Shown one piece after another: positions 41,627-54,225 of a stretch of 64,000 bases of DNA; positions within the stretch are counted from its first letter, which is position 1; each line of letters starts with the position of its first letter. Below the pieces are notes generated by a model. The model was not told where the DNA came from, did not search any database, and saw only the letters and a list, made by a program, of their open reading frames with translations. Made by a program: the position numbers and the translations under genes. The stretch is from Curvularia sp. ZM96 (taxonomy: Eukaryota; Ascomycota; Dothideomycetes; Pleosporales; Pleosporaceae), in NCBI GenBank assembly GCA_022457065.1, contig JAJGBQ010000001.1, positions 7,936,001-8,000,000 on the forward strand, read 5' to 3'.

Positions 41627-43422
41627 TTATTTGCCCTCGAAGACGTCACCAGAAACAACTTTATGCTGGTCGGCATCCTCTTGCACTGTGGCTGCAAGGT
41701 CTCCAGGTCTCCTGGGCATCTTGGTAATCAACACAGACAAACTAGGTATCGTGAGAACCCAGAGTGCGATGTTGAGATAGAGCGGAATGACGTGATCGAT
41801 GTTGTTTGCTGAACTTAGTCCATAAGAAATTGCTTGTCCAGCAGTCTCGAATGCACGGAACACGCCGCCAGAGCGTGAAGCCACTCCAACATCATTGGAG
41901 AGTGTACTCAAGATCCAGTACAAGGTAAGCTGAGTCCAGTAGCCGGAAACAAAGACAATAAGATAGGGGATATAGGCTTGGGCCCATTTATGGGAATGCC
42001 TGTCAGAGTTAGTCTTGGTAGCTTTTTATCGATTACGAAGAGCCTACAGTTTATAATCCAAAAACACCTTTCCTGGGAGAATAGAATATTCAATTGCCAC
42101 CCAGATAAGGCAGCCTATCTGTAGTGTCCCCCATACTGTTAATGCGATCCAGGCACGGCGCCGCTGCGACCACCGAGTTGTGTCAAGCAGCTTGCCAAAC
42201 AATATGACTGATGGAATGGTGATAGTCGCTTTTGGGGTCAATATATGCAGCTATAAGCGGACCGAGCCTACTTACGGACTAACAGGGACGAAAGAGCACG
42301 GGCGCGGACCGAAAAATGAAGCGAGAGATAGGTGCCCATGGTTCCACCGTAGAAGAAGGAATAGAAAGAAGGAATGAACATGAGCCAAGTCTAGTATGGG
42401 GTTAATTTGTTGCTGTCAAGTAGAAGTGTTTTCACCTACCTTGCCTTCCTTTAGGTAAGCCCATAGTGCAAGAAATTCTTCCTTCCATGAGGCCTCAACA
42501 GACATGTTGACTTTGCTGCCGTCCCTGCGGCGGACCTTTGGAGTCGGAGACAACAAAAGAGCCCAAATGAATCCAGTGCATTCTGACAATCATTAGCATA
42601 GCGGAAATCATTCTAGGGATTTCACAAGTACCGAAGCCAACGAATATCAGGTACGTTGCCCAAATAATGCCTCCGCCCTTTGACTCGTTGTGGTTCGTCG
42701 AAAAGTTGATCGCACCGCCAATCACGCTACCAGAGTTCCGCATTGCCGACCATATACCTATAAATATTTGGCACTAGGTCTAAATTTCATCCAGCTTTTT
42801 TGTGCTTACCTAAATAAAATCCTCGGTCTTCTGGCTTCGGATACGACAGCATAGCCGTTGTCTCACCTACGTATAGAAACCCATTTCCAATACCTCTAAC
42901 AACCTTCTCGAATTAGCAGAATCCTAAGCCTACACTGATTTGATGTTTTTCACATACATTGGCGGCTAGAAGGTACGGCGCATTATCATATCTAGCGTTT
43001 ACATAGTACGCAGATCCATGAAAAGGCATAGATATGGCTGCAATCAAGCAAGCCCATTTGATACCAATTCTATTGATGATTGGTCCACCAACGATAGTGC
43101 ACAAAAAGCTAGTAACGTAATTTAACGAGTTGGCTAGATTCGCAAGCCACGGTGTAGCCAGCCCACCACCGCCCAGGTTGGTTATAGCATCTGACATGGC
43201 AGGCCCGACAAGCGATAGCCTAGGTGGTGGTCAATAGATTGTTCGCGAATTCAAGAGTGCAACTTACGTTCCAAACAAGACCATCTGAAACAAGACGCTC
43301 CGAAAGAACGTCCGGGGCGTGTAGGAGTTGCGTTCTTTGATAGAACCGACTGCGACCTGGACTTGATTATCGTCCATGGTCTTGTTGGACTTTTCGTCGT
43401 CCTTGGCTGGATGAGAAGCCAT
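41627..43422 (-). CDS. UNC93-like MFS transporter, eight exons
   Basis: Exons on the minus strand: 43422-43268, 43219-42958, 42906-42810, 42757-42632, 42582-42440, 42390-42276, 42228-42048, 41999-41627; seven introns of 47-52 nt, all GT-AG and frame-consistent, giving 483 aa. The N-terminus is cytosolic and charged. Signatures are SVLFQMVLFG, MSDAITNLGGGGL, GNGFLYVGETTAMLSYP, SAMRNSGSVIGGAINFS and the late helix QLTLYWILSTLSNDVG, typical of fungal UNC93/DUF895-type members of the major facilitator fold with about 11-12 membrane spans. The substrate is unknown. The intron density contrasts with the mostly single-exon neighbours. The third exon start (42906) is the least certain; it was chosen to restore frame and the NGFLYVGE block. 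Confidence 0.82.
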
Positions 43423-44615
43423 AGCCTGTTTCTGGACGTGGAACAAGGAACGCAAGTACACCAGACTTGTATTTGGAAAAAGCGTAGTTGTCACAGTTCG
43501 GGAGTGGCACTGGTATGGTGCAATCCTTCATCTGCTATCTGCTGAAGGTGGAAAGAAAATAAAGGGAGGCACCCTCCCGGGTATATCCAATGTCATGTGA
43601 CGGCAGTTGTGACCATGTTTTGTGGGGTACCCTGCAATCAACCCCAGATAAGGCACTCACCGGTCCGGTCTCTAGCTAGTGCGTAGTTATCTCCACACGC
43701 AGGCCCCCCCAGATAAGTCTATCATCGGCCCGGGCTCAAGGGCCCATTTTCAGACCGCATATCTCCACAACAACGGTTTGCTGAGCTGATAGTGAGCATG
43801 AACAATAGACTGATAGCGACAATGCGATAGTCTTATCACCACCCCGTGTGGCCCCTATCTTCACTGTCATTTCGCCATTTGAGTAGCACACGAGAAAGCC
43901 TCTAGTAGATCTCGACATTGCCAAAAGCAAGAGTTTGGGCGATAATCTGACTGCAAAATAGCAGCAAAAGCTACTGGAAACTTGATGCTACGGGTTTTGG
44001 AAGCGGACATGTCTGGAGAGGAAACGAGCAACTTGATAATCAATTTTTTTCTATTGGACGGTTTGAAATGCCGACCCCTGTTCAGCCTCAGTTACCCAGC
44101 AGCAGGCTTTTCAGGGGCTCGTTAATCCTTGTATCTTTCCACGCCCCAAAAATGGGCAGGTATGGCGCACGCCAAGCCAAGCTACAACATCATAATCGTG
44201 ATGCTCCATGCCTATACTTTGTACTGCTCTACTCAACTATGTGGTCCCCTAAGTGGGGTATCGGTGTAAGTTACCCGGGGTTGATTACAAAACCCCGATC
44301 GTGCCGAGAGCTCATTCTTTCATTTCCATTTGATGGTTCCCAGTCGTCATCTGGTATCTCCTACCCTACCCTAAACCCATTATTCCATCTTTGTCTATAA
44401 CGAAACTACCAAAGAGCTTATAGTCCTAATCTCTGACGCATGTAGTATTACCAGCTTAGAACTATAGGAAAGTATTTTGAGGAGATATCGAGCAATACTA
44501 TGATAGTTGTTTCTTACTTAGGAACGAAATGGGCATGACCTTTTCTAAACTACATTAAATACGTATAGATTGTACAAGATAGTACAGGAAGACACTCTCT
44601 TGCTTACAGTGGAGT
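43423..44615. other. Intergenic region
   Basis: About 1.2 kb between two minus-strand genes: promoter of the UNC93-like gene on the left, 3' flank of the SET gene on the right. No gene, RNA or repeat supported. Confidence 0.35.
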
Positions 44616-46201
44616 TCAAGAGACATGCTTCGCCTTTTTGCTGCCCCCTCCCCCATTTGTATCCTCATGAGCAATGTTTCCATCAGCATGTATCAAAGCC
44701 AGTGCCTCCTCTAACAGCCGCTTCTCACCCAACCTCACCTCGACAGCCATGCGATGCCTTTTACCCAAGTCGTCCCTACTTAGAAGCGCTTCGTCATGCT
44801 CACTTGAAGTGGGGTATTGTACCAGTCTAGCCTTCAAAGCCTTCTCTACGACGGTGTTGTAGACGGAACCACTACGTTTTCTTTTGGAATCGCGCTTTTT
44901 GAGAACTTTCAGAAAGGTTTTGAGCTGCTCTTCAAGATCTGGGGATATCTCACGGAGCACTGCTGGCTGGGTAAAGGTGCCATGAGATGATGGCTCGCCT
45001 GAGTCGCGTTCAATTATGAAGAATTCCTCAAGCTCAGCATCCATATTTGTCTCCATTTCACCCTTGAAATACGTTAGATAACGTGTCTTTTGATATGAGC
45101 AAAGAAGAAGATGGCACCTACCTCGATCTCTGCAATAGCTTCCTGCGACAATTGGAGTTCTTCGGCGAGAGCTGAGCGAACAAAACTCCAGGGCAGTTCA
45201 ACGATATCATATCGTCGATGTTCAGGTGTCACGTAACCGTATCGTCGAAGCAGCTCAGACGAAGGCAAAGGTCCGTAATAGTTCAATATCTCGGACCCTG
45301 CAGGGATACTCTCGGGAAGCGAAGTGACTTGAAGTTGGTCACCATGATGAACGTGAGCCTAGAACCCCGTCTCATTAGTGCGCGACACGACCAAGCGATT
45401 GAGAATCTTACATTGAATTCCGCATTCGCGTTGAGCATGTCGGCCATGGGCACCATGCCCATGAGGGTTTTGCCTTCTCGATCCTCAACCCAACCATCTT
45501 CCTCGTCTTCTGACTGGTCACCTTCGTTCTCCAGATCGAATGCGTATGCCATGATGGTGCTGCCCATGCGATGTGCGAGTGCGAGCAGCTCTTCTTCGTT
45601 TAGCCGAGGAGCGCCATTAGGATAGAATATCTCCGGATGCTTTGTAATGATGGACAGGATGCGTGATCGCAGCATCGAGTCGCTCTCTTTCTTTCCAATC
45701 TTTTCCGTCGTCAGAGAGGTACCCTCAAGTTCCTTTAGTTCCACCTCGGACCAAAATATTGGCGTTTCGAACGTCTGCGGCAATATGTCCAGATATGGCT
45801 TCCAGCGTGAGCTCTCACCCTGTAGATACTCGTACAACATGACGAGAATAAGTGAGCCCCACGAATCTAAAGGTTCAACTTCGTCTTCCTCGTCTTCCTC
45901 ATCTGTGGGGTCGTCAAAGACTTCAGGGATTTTCTCAGCAAGTTTGGACGTGTGTACATTGATGATGAGGTCCCTTGGTATTGTGAATAGATTAGTGTCC
46001 TCAGGAATGGTTTGTTTTGCGACTGGGCGAGAAATAAGTACAACTACGACTCAACGCGATAGCTTTGGTGCACTTACTAATGCCGCGCCCAGCGTCTTTG
46101 GATCTCAAATCTTGAATTTCCAAAAGATCATCACGAAAGACGCCCCCTGAGTCTCTAAACCAGGCTAGAAAGCGTTCACTAGTGCTTTGGAAATCCGACA
46201 T
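44616..46201 (-). CDS. SET-domain lysine methyltransferase, Rkm4/SETD6-like
   Basis: Four exons: 46201-46078, 46022-45412, 45358-45122, 45062-44616; introns of 55, 53 and 59 nt, all GT-AG; 472 aa. The protein opens with FLAWFRDSGGVF, then IPEDTNLFTIPRDLIINV, the N-SET start of non-histone SET methyltransferases. WGSLILVMLYEYLQGESSRW and PYLDILP follow, and a long I-SET insert leads to MVPMADMLNANAEFN (the SET-N NH-like motif) and EILNYYGPLPSSELLRRYG, the SAM- and lysine-binding end. The C-terminus is the Rubisco LSMT-type helical domain. In yeast Rkm4 methylates ribosomal protein L42. Divergent with the MFS gene to the right. Confidence 0.85.
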
Positions 46202-47015
46202 TTTCCTAGGCTGGGTATTTGAGATGGCAATATACCATACGGATATTGCATATGCCCGCTCACGTGCTGCACAAATTCTGCGCGTCGACCTGGGAAGGCA
46301 CTGATGTGCACGGTAGCAATACCCAATGGGTGTGCAGGATGTGAGATTTGAACCTAAACTAAGGCTGTTGCAGAGGCAGCTTCAGCTTTAGCTCAGCAAT
46401 CACCGTGAATCGGGTGCAGGTGGTGAATGTCAAGCTGCACACGATTGGCTCGTGTTCCTGAGCAGCAAATGCCAAGGACAGAGGCGCACGCCAAGCTGGA
46501 TGCGGCAAGGCTTCCTCCGCCCTGGCATCTTATCTCGCATCATCTGATAAAATTTTCGCCCTCCGAGCTCCACATCCGCGCGCGTGCCGGCGACACCACC
46601 GGCGGCACCACTGTCATTGTCATGACCCAAGCTGCCGATTTGGACCCTCTAGTGCTGCCACGGAGGATCCAAAAGTCGTGCCTGGGACTATTGTCATACC
46701 GACCTGAGCTACAACATCTCCAGTCTGGCCCAGTATAGGTCGAGTCACTGTCGTTCCCACGTTGCTGGGCATCATACCACCGTGGGCCCGACATCATGCT
46801 TACCAAGCCGTAGGCGTTCGCACGTCCTTCCAGGCTATGCAGTCGAGCAGAATCGTTAGACAAAGGGCCGAAAGATGCGCTGCTCCGACAGTGGAGTCGC
46901 GGGCTACAGTAACGCATTCTGTTCTAGACAACCGTACAAAACCCGCTTCCTCGCTTTGCCATGATAACTCATCTTATCTGATCACCCACCTATTTGGCCC
47001 TCGCACTCATTCACA
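46202..47015. promoter_or_regulatory. Divergent promoter region of the SET and MFS genes
   Basis: About 0.8 kb. No TATA or known operator is clear. Open frames on both strands in 46430-46920 have no recognisable content. Confidence 0.35.
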
Positions 47016-48709
47016 ATGCATTCCGGAGCTGCTGTGACCCGCGGAACAGATGACATTGACGATGAGAAATCTGGCCACGTCCATTCTGCTCAAGAACTCA
47101 GCCGCCATGCCGCAACTGAAAGCAGTGACGCCTCGACCGCGAGAACAGATCATGTTCCCATGAAGATGAAATTATTTGCTGTACTCTTGGTGACAGCCAT
47201 TGGCTTTGGGTCTCATTGGAGCGGCGGTGTGACTGGTGCAATGAAAAGCACACTCAAAAAGGTATGTTCCCCACCCTTCATGTTCAATCGCGGTGCAGTT
47301 ATTGACGACGAACAGCAATTGCATATCAACAATGCCCAATACGCGGTTCTGGAAGCGAGCGAGGACTTCATGAAGACTGCGCTGATCCTTGTCAGTGGTC
47401 TTGTCACCGACAGGGTTGGTGGCGCAAGTTCGTGCTCTCTCTCCCCACAACTGCCATGCAATCTCACTTACCTTTGTCAACAGATGCTATGCTCTGGGGA
47501 AATGCCATCTACAGTGTTGGCGCCATTTTCATTGCTGCTGCCACCACCGTCCGCTCTTACAAATTTATGATCTTCGGAGTTGTCGTGCAAGCGTTTGGAG
47601 ACATCGCTACTCAGGTCGCCCAGTACAAGATTTTTAGCTCATGGTTCGCGCCTTCCAACGGTTTCGCCTCCACACTTGGGTTTGAGCTTGGTGTCGGCAA
47701 GATTGGATCCTTTGTCGGCAAGGCCACCGCAAACGTCATCGCAAAGAAAACCGGAGATTTCAGCTGGGTCTACTGGACAGCCGTGTTCATGAACCTCTTC
47801 ACAAACGTCATGACCCTCGGCTACTGGTTCTTCTCCCGATGGTGCATGAAGGTCTACTCGGGTACTGCTGACCCTGCAACGGGTGAGAAGCTGACGGAGA
47901 GCAACAAGAAGTTCGAACTTGGCAAAACGCTGAGGTTGCCCTGGCCTTTCTGGGGCGTCGTCGCCTTTTCACTTTTTCAAACAAGCGCAGCAGTCGTCTA
48001 CTCTCAGAATGCGACCGAGATGGCCGAGCAGCGTTTCAATATTGATGCTGTGACAGCCGGTTGGTACTCAGCCATGTCGCAATATCTGGGTTTCTTTCTC
48101 GTCCCCCTAATTGGTATTTTCGTCGACCTGCTGGGCAACCGTCTCTCTCTGATGCTCTTCTGCGGTTTGGGTATGCTCATATCCATGTGCTTAGCTGCAT
48201 GGGGCCCTACCATTGGCGGGACAGCGGCCTCATTTGGTATCTTTGGCGTTGCATCCATGTTCGGGCCGACCGTCATCATCGATTCCATACGCACATCCAT
48301 GTGGTACCAAGAAGTGTTTGGTTCGGGGTATGCAGTAAAGATTGCTGTCAACAACAGTATGAACATCATTATCCGGATCATCACTGGTGTCATCCAAGAT
48401 CGCGACAACAACTCCTATGACAACGTCGTCATTGTCTATGTAGTTCTTGCCGCTGGTTCCGTCTTTGTTGCGACTGTGCTTGTCGCATGCGGCTTTGTTA
48501 CTCCAGATGTTGGACATCTGCAATGGACTCGGAAACAAAGAATAACCAAAGGCGATCTCATCAACGAAAGGAAGGAAGCGTTCTCTACTGGGTCTCAAGG
48601 TCAGAGAAACAGGCGAATTAGCATGACATTGTTTGTAGCACTTTTGTTCTTGATCGCGGGTGCTTGGGTAGCTTACTTCTGGGGAGTTGCTACAGGGAAC
48701 AACAAGTAG
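47016..48709 (+). CDS. Major facilitator superfamily transporter (MFSD1-like arrangement)
   Basis: Three exons: 47016-47261, 47316-47427, 47484-48709, with introns of 54 nt (GTATGT...CAG) and 56 nt (GTTCGT...CAACAG); 527 aa. The first membrane span is MKLFAVLLVTAIGFGSHWSG; HINNAQYAVLEASEDFMKTA and VSGLVTDRVGG form the helix 2-3 loop of the fold. Later spans include FGVVVQAFGDIATQVAQYKI and GWYSAMSQYLGFFLVPLIGI. The C-terminus has a last helix near the end (LFVALLFLIAGAWVAYFWG). The arrangement resembles the MFSD1-like transporter group; this is by eye and the substrate is not known. The first intron is a multiple of three without a stop, so a retained form is possible. Confidence 0.8.
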
Positions 48710-49393
48710 AATAGGAAAACGGTCCGCTCAATGACCAAGATAGTTCGTTGTAAGAGATAGATGAGTTGATCAATCATGGTTTACAGGCACATAGGGTTTG
48801 AATATGCGCGTGCGATAATAGTAATGAATTAGGGAAGCAAAACAAACGTGTATAACTCTCGGATGTAGGAGCCACTGTCATAGCAAGATGCTGGACTACT
48901 GCCTCCCTGAGTGCGACAAATCGAAAATCCGTCCAGGGATACAAATCCGTCCGCCTCCACGCTGGTGGAATACCTAGCAGAGGGTGATGGCCAGGGAAAG
49001 TGGCTGTCAAAGGCTACACCTACACATACATGTGGGCGTTAAATCAGCGCGATTGTGGAAATGCTCAGTACACTCATTACATAGTCAAGAAAGTGTTTTT
49101 TGCCATTGCCAAATACGGCTATACGTTATCTGGTTTGCTTATAGGAATGCTAGCATGTAGTGTCCTTCTTGTCCCTACTTTTCCGAACCAAGATCCCCTC
49201 AGCTTTTATATGCAGCGACCTAGACTGTCAAATCATTTTGAAAGCGAATTGGGTTCTATGTCTTCACACTACGAGATAAAATTTCAAAAGTAAGGTCTAC
49301 GAAGCACAACGCTCTCTACTGCGGTTCTAATAAGTACGTAACAACATGTATTAAAAGTTGCCTCACATGGCCCATCCCTATTCGCTCCTAATT
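48710..49393. other. Intergenic region between convergent genes
   Basis: About 0.7 kb. No supported gene or element. Confidence 0.35.
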
Positions 49394-50182
49394 CTATACC
49401 TCGCTACCGCCCTCTACCTTTCCTGTCTTTGCAAACACCGCACCGACAATATTCAATGGATTATTGGTTCTCGTCATCATGATATACACGATAGTCATAC
49501 CAGTAACAACCACCTCGTCCAACATCTCCTGGCTGATCATCTCCCTCGGCTTCTCAAAGTAGATATTGCCAACCTGCTTGATCGCCCAGAAGTTCACGCT
49601 GAATTTGGCAATCGGCTCCTGCGTCTGGGTATTGATGCACACAAAGTTCCACAGCTTTAGCGTGCATTTCGCAACCCAATTGATTGGCACAGGATCGGAG
49701 TTTGCTGACGGAATGGCATGAGAGAGGTAGTTGTACTGTGTTCTCCAGCGCTTGAGCGGCTTGATGTGAATCGTGCGACCGTGGATCATGCATTCACCAT
49801 CAATAGCTACGTTGTTGACGGTGCCGCTTGCAATGTCTGCTTTTCGCTCTTTGGTCGGGTCCGTGGGGTCTGCATACCCGAACCTGAGCTGTGGCTTTGT
49901 GGGGCGGAAGTGCTGAATGTAGAGGGGCTCGAGACGACCATCGGGCATCTTTTGATTGATAATGTTGCGGAATTTACTCCAGGCAAAGTCGACAACGAGG
50001 TGTAGACCTTGCGATGCTAAGGTATGGTCATGGTGCGGTTTTGTAAGCTCCTCGTCGCTTGAGTCGTGCATTTGGTCGTCATAGGGCTTGTTTGATGACG
50101 AAAAAGGCATTGTCGGTGTTTGGTTGCTGTATGGTCTTGATTCTGAGGCCTCGAAGACGTTTGAGGTGTTTGTGGAAGTCAT
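49394..50182 (-). CDS. Conserved-looking 262-aa protein of unknown function
   Basis: Single exon from a good ATG. The first ~60 residues are polar and disordered. The rest looks like one beta-rich domain: LVVDFAWSKFRNIINQKMPD, PLYIQHFRPTKPQLRFG, GECMIHGRTIHIKPL, WVAKCTLKLWNFVCI, PIAKFSVNFWAIKQVGNIYF and a final helix-like segment (MLDEVVVTGMTIVYIMMTR). The alternation of strands with one buried hydrophobic C-terminal helix is reminiscent of tubby/LURP1-type folds, but this is a weak structural impression. No signal peptide. Confidence 0.7.
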   Translation of the reverse strand: MTSTNTSNVFEASESRPYSNQTPTMPFSSSNKPYDDQMHDSSDEELTKPHHDHTLASQGLHLVVDFAWSKFRNIINQKMPDGRLEPLYIQHFRPTKPQLRFGYADPTDPTKERKADIASGTVNNVAIDGECMIHGRTIHIKPLKRWRTQYNYLSHAIPSANSDPVPINWVAKCTLKLWNFVCINTQTQEPIAKFSVNFWAIKQVGNIYFEKPREMISQEMLDEVVVTGMTIVYIMMTRTNNPLNIVGAVFAKTGKVEGGSEV

Positions 50183-52643
50183 TGCAATTGTATTGTCTTG
50201 AAGTGTCCCAACTCAAGTTGAGATGATGTGCGATTGTTGTATGAGTTTCCGAAGAGCTTTCAGAGGAAAACCTCAGGCTTTAAATCTTCAACTTGCAGCT
50301 CGCCGATATGATTGTGTGAAGGTCGTTATGCCCAGCGACTATTGACACTGCCTTGCGGCTGTACTGTTGGACGCCTGATCCCCAAGAAACTTCCGATTGT
50401 GGGTTCTTGGCCAACGTTGCGACCCCTTCGAGTAAAGCCTCTCATCTGAGCCTATGGCGGGTTTGACCTATGCATCATCAGCCACAGGGCATACCCCTAT
50501 CCAATGACGTAGTTTGTATGCGAACGCGGTGTAGTACCGTGCTAGACCCGCCAATGCGCGCGGACGGCTAGATGCGCGCAGCGTATTTTGTCTCGCCACC
50601 ACTGGCCCAGCCACCGGCCCAACCACTATCTTCAACACCACCAAAGAAGTGTTACAAATACCGCGCTTACTAGTATCGACGCTCAATACCCTGCACCCAG
50701 AGGCGCTCGTATGTGATGACACTGCAAACAATTTCGATGCTTAGTGGCGGCCACTGCCCCGACCGCATCAACACGCAACAGTCTCGAGCGAGTTGCCTAG
50801 CTAAATCGATAGCAGCAGGTCATTAGGTATCCATCAATCAACCACAATGCTTTGGCGGCTTTCAGGTAGATATGATAAAGGAAACAACGACAAATATCTT
50901 TGAGTATCATTTTGTTTGCTTGATCGATTTCCATGACGATCTAGCTCTAGTCATGTAACTAGAATATTCAATGCTTCATCCTCTAATCGAGTGACTGATC
51001 GTTTAGTGGGGGCATCAGGTTCCGCCTCTCTGCCGAAGGCTTTACCAAATATCCCAGTTACTTCGTGGTGTGTGCGATATCGTACGAATAAAACAACGAC
51101 AATGACAATGACAATGACAATGACAATGACAATGACAATGACAATGACAATGACAATGACAATGACAATGACAATGACAATGACAAACAACTATGCAACA
51201 ATGAGGCCGATGAAATTCTACTAATTCGACCAGTTCCCAAATCAATATCATTGAATGTACCTCAATATGAATGTGATATAAATTTCGATAGTGATGGAAT
51301 ACTAGACGCTTATTGAAAGTTCGGCACAGTTTCGAAATCATGAATATTGAATTCCTCTCCGACCCGCAACCTCCTGGATGGTACGCATAGATGACAACAA
51401 CAATGAAGAGGTCATTGAACGTTTTTGCATTACCTCTCAAAGCTCTAGACTGTTCGCCTAGGAGCACATGTTGGATTTATTCTGCCAGAAAGACATTTCG
51501 TTGCTATCAGTTGTTGGAGCACACTAGGCAAGGAGTCTAGCCATCTTGTCATTAGCGAGGCGCTATATTAGCATTGTTTCATTACTTTGGCGAGCACCGG
51601 AGGTAATGCAAGATGGGTAAAGCGAAAAAAGACTCAGAATGTAAGACATCTTCCTCGAGTACTAATCTAGCCCTCATGTGGATAGCTACCCATTTCGCCA
51701 ATCTCGTGTTTAAATTTACTGCTTTGAACCAATGACTATGCGACAGAGTTCATCTCTAAAAGATTAGCAAATACGTACGTACCTATGTTCGACCAGGAAT
51801 CATATTGCATACCATGAGTGCGGTTATCCTACCCCTTCGTACCAGTACATCACGCGACAATCAGCTTAAACCTTCTCGAACCTGTTTAATTGGGCTGTAA
51901 TAGCCTTTTTGTATTATATGGCTTCGTGTCGTATTCAGGTTACACGCAGATATCGTGTTATTCACTACTCTGTGCGCATTTATCTTATCCTGTAACGTGT
52001 ATTCTGAACTGCGCGCTACACATTCTGAGATACCTGACTGAGGCAGAACGGCATCAAGACTAGCCTCTTATAGTAATGATAAGCGTTAGAGTCAGCTTCA
52101 ATGTATCATCTGGTCGATGTTGCTGAGTGGCTGAGCCTCAAGGCCTGCTTGAGTGTGATTTTGGCCCCAACGCTAGCCTTAACTCAGAACACAGTAACCC
52201 TGCTGCAATAAATTTAGGGTGTGACGATGCACACCATCTTGCTATTTCGAAACACAATGTAGTACAAGCGTATGTGCCATGAAAGTATGCGCAAACGCGA
52301 GTCACGGCATGTCTGTTGTAGGATGGTCAAATGGCGCATCTGCCAATATCAGAGCTTTAAATCGAGCCGCCAAGCATTTTGTTCCGCCTTGTGCGTGCGC
52401 CCAAGGATCATTACAGGGCCATTTTCTATCTCTATGGACACCCTTATCGCCGATCCGCCGCATGCGTCGTATATGGCAGGCTTGGATACACAGCTTAAGT
52501 TAGCTCATGCTTGGCATGAGGATATGTGAATAGCCATGTGCCAGCTTGGACAAAGCTCACTTAAATACTATCTGTTGCGTAACTCTGTGGTCGGACACAC
52601 CTAATTCGTTGATTGTATCTCAACACATTCTGTTATCACGACG
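50183..52643. other. Long intergenic region with microsatellite
   Basis: About 2.5 kb with the promoter of the preceding minus-strand gene at its left end and a hexanucleotide array at 51098-51186. Short frames at 52272-52529 lack support. No RNA gene seen. Confidence 0.4.
51098..51186. repeat. Hexanucleotide microsatellite (GACAAT)n, about 15 copies
   Basis: Near-perfect tandem GACAAT from 51098 to 51186, preceded by the related ACAACGAC. It is open in all frames on both strands, giving artefactual Met-Thr, Val-Ile and Cys-His dipeptide frames. Confidence 0.95.
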
Positions 52644-53669
52644 ATGTTGCGACATTCCCTTCTCATTCTCTTCTTCTGGGCCATATTATCAGCCGCCGAC
52701 GGCGAAACAGGAAGCAACCGCATTGGGAGCGGCCAGTGTCCTGAAAATGTCGAAAGCGTCATGGTGTATTCGCCTTTCAAGCCATACTGGAAATTCAGCA
52801 AGTTCGGGCACGACAAGCAAAAGTGCTGGGTCGCCTCAGACTGCGTCTTCGAGGCAGCTGGTGAAAGTCGAAAGCAACAATTTGCAGCAACAGCATTAGT
52901 CATGGGCCTCATACCGTTGACTTTGAAAGACGTCGCATGGCCAGAGCGCCGCATCGTACATGTTACAAAGCCTCTACCGTGGATATGCGATATCTTAGTT
53001 CGGGCTTTGGGCCTCGTACCACTGGCAGCGGAGAAGGGGGCCCATTTGTCAACACGTCAGAGAAGCGAAGCAAGCAATGGCTTGGCAAGATACGCGTGGG
53101 AGATGAAAAGGTTAACTATACGCCTCACGGTCGCCGCACTCGCCGTTTGCCTCATGGTATGTTACGCGGCACTAGTGGTCAACGAAATGTACAGCAAGAG
53201 ATCTGCACTTGGTTGCGTAGTTCCATTTTTCATTACCGCTTGGTATATCGTTGCTCTACTTCCGGCGTCAATCCACACAGTCTTTGCAGGACATCGAAAG
53301 ACACGGTTCGAGACACCGGAGCAAGAATATGACAATGGCACCGGCGAGCGGCTTGGGAACAGTCTGTTCAAACAGCCCCGATTGCGGGACAGCCTACCAG
53401 AAGTTGCCAACAAAGCATTGGCTACAAGGGAATGTGAATGTCGATGTAGAAGCACAACTGTTTCAGCTGTGCAAGGGGCCGACGAGTATTGGCCAGTCCA
53501 AATGGCCTGGGCTATCTACTACATCGCTGGCACACTGATCTTCACAAGCATAATGGCGGTCACTATCCTAGAATTAGTAGTTTGGGTTGCTTTGTGTCTA
53601 GCAGTCACCGGTTTTAGCAAGATTCTCGCGTTTTTTGTCTGCCTGCTTTTTGAAGAAACAGGAAATTGA
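52644..53669 (+). CDS. Orphan multi-pass membrane protein with signal peptide
   Basis: Single exon, 341 aa. A signal peptide (MLRHSLLILFFWAILSAADG) precedes a short extracellular part with two or three cysteines (GQCPENVESV; KQKCWVASDCVFEAAG). The block TALVMGLIPLTLKDVAWPER followed by RALGLVPL resembles a widespread fungal membrane protein family of unknown function. Four hydrophobic segments follow: LTVAALAVCLMVCYAALVV, CVVPFFITAWYIVALLPA, AWAIYYIAGTLIFTSIMAV and LELVVWVALCLAVTGFSKIL. Between the second and third lies a polar loop with CECRC. No catalytic motif. Confidence 0.68.
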   Translation: MLRHSLLILFFWAILSAADGETGSNRIGSGQCPENVESVMVYSPFKPYWKFSKFGHDKQKCWVASDCVFEAAGESRKQQFAATALVMGLIPLTLKDVAWPERRIVHVTKPLPWICDILVRALGLVPLAAEKGAHLSTRQRSEASNGLARYAWEMKRLTIRLTVAALAVCLMVCYAALVVNEMYSKRSALGCVVPFFITAWYIVALLPASIHTVFAGHRKTRFETPEQEYDNGTGERLGNSLFKQPRLRDSLPEVANKALATRECECRCRSTTVSAVQGADEYWPVQMAWAIYYIAGTLIFTSIMAVTILELVVWVALCLAVTGFSKILAFFVCLLFEETGN

Positions 53670-54225
53670 CGGTGGATAGCGGTTGTATGTTAGCGAATGG
53701 AGAAAGAAGAACTGTGGTACTTAGCCACGTTAATTTGACGTCAATCTCTATCGCATGCAAATCGCGCAGTGCCATGCAAACATCCCCACTAGCAACATCC
53801 AAAGCAACCGCAGGAACGAGCACGAACATAACGAAGGTACCCGACTCATCATTCACCATACCCTCCAAATTAACGCCAACTGGAATGCATTCGTCAGGTC
53901 CTATAACTAATCAGTTCAATGGATGCCAAGTCTGGAAACCATGGGATGCTGTCGAAAATCCGAATCCGACCCGCATCACCTGCACGACGGCATCCCAAGA
54001 GAAGAGAATTGATCCCTAGTGATGGGCGGGAGCCAGTCTAGGTGAGATCCTGTTAGTTAAACTGCAGCCGAGTTGCTTTGTAACAAGTGCTTTGCTCAAG
54101 TATCTCGGCGTTGGAAGCATTTGGCATGTGATGCTGGTTGGGCTCACTACCATGGGCAGCGTGCGAGGTATATAGGTGTCACCGCCAGAGCATGCATTAC
54201 GAATGCATTTCACTGATGGATGGCT
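53670..54225. other. Intergenic region
   Basis: About 0.55 kb. Open frames on both strands overlap here without recognisable content. Confidence 0.3.

Noticed and set aside
46340..46380. GATTTGAACC, a tRNA T-loop-like sequence
   Set aside because: The T stem does not pair and there is no A box.
50951..51467. Long frames on both strands over the GACAAT array (Val-Ile, Cys-His, Met-Thr repeats)
   Set aside because: They are created by the microsatellite; the flanks are not protein-like.
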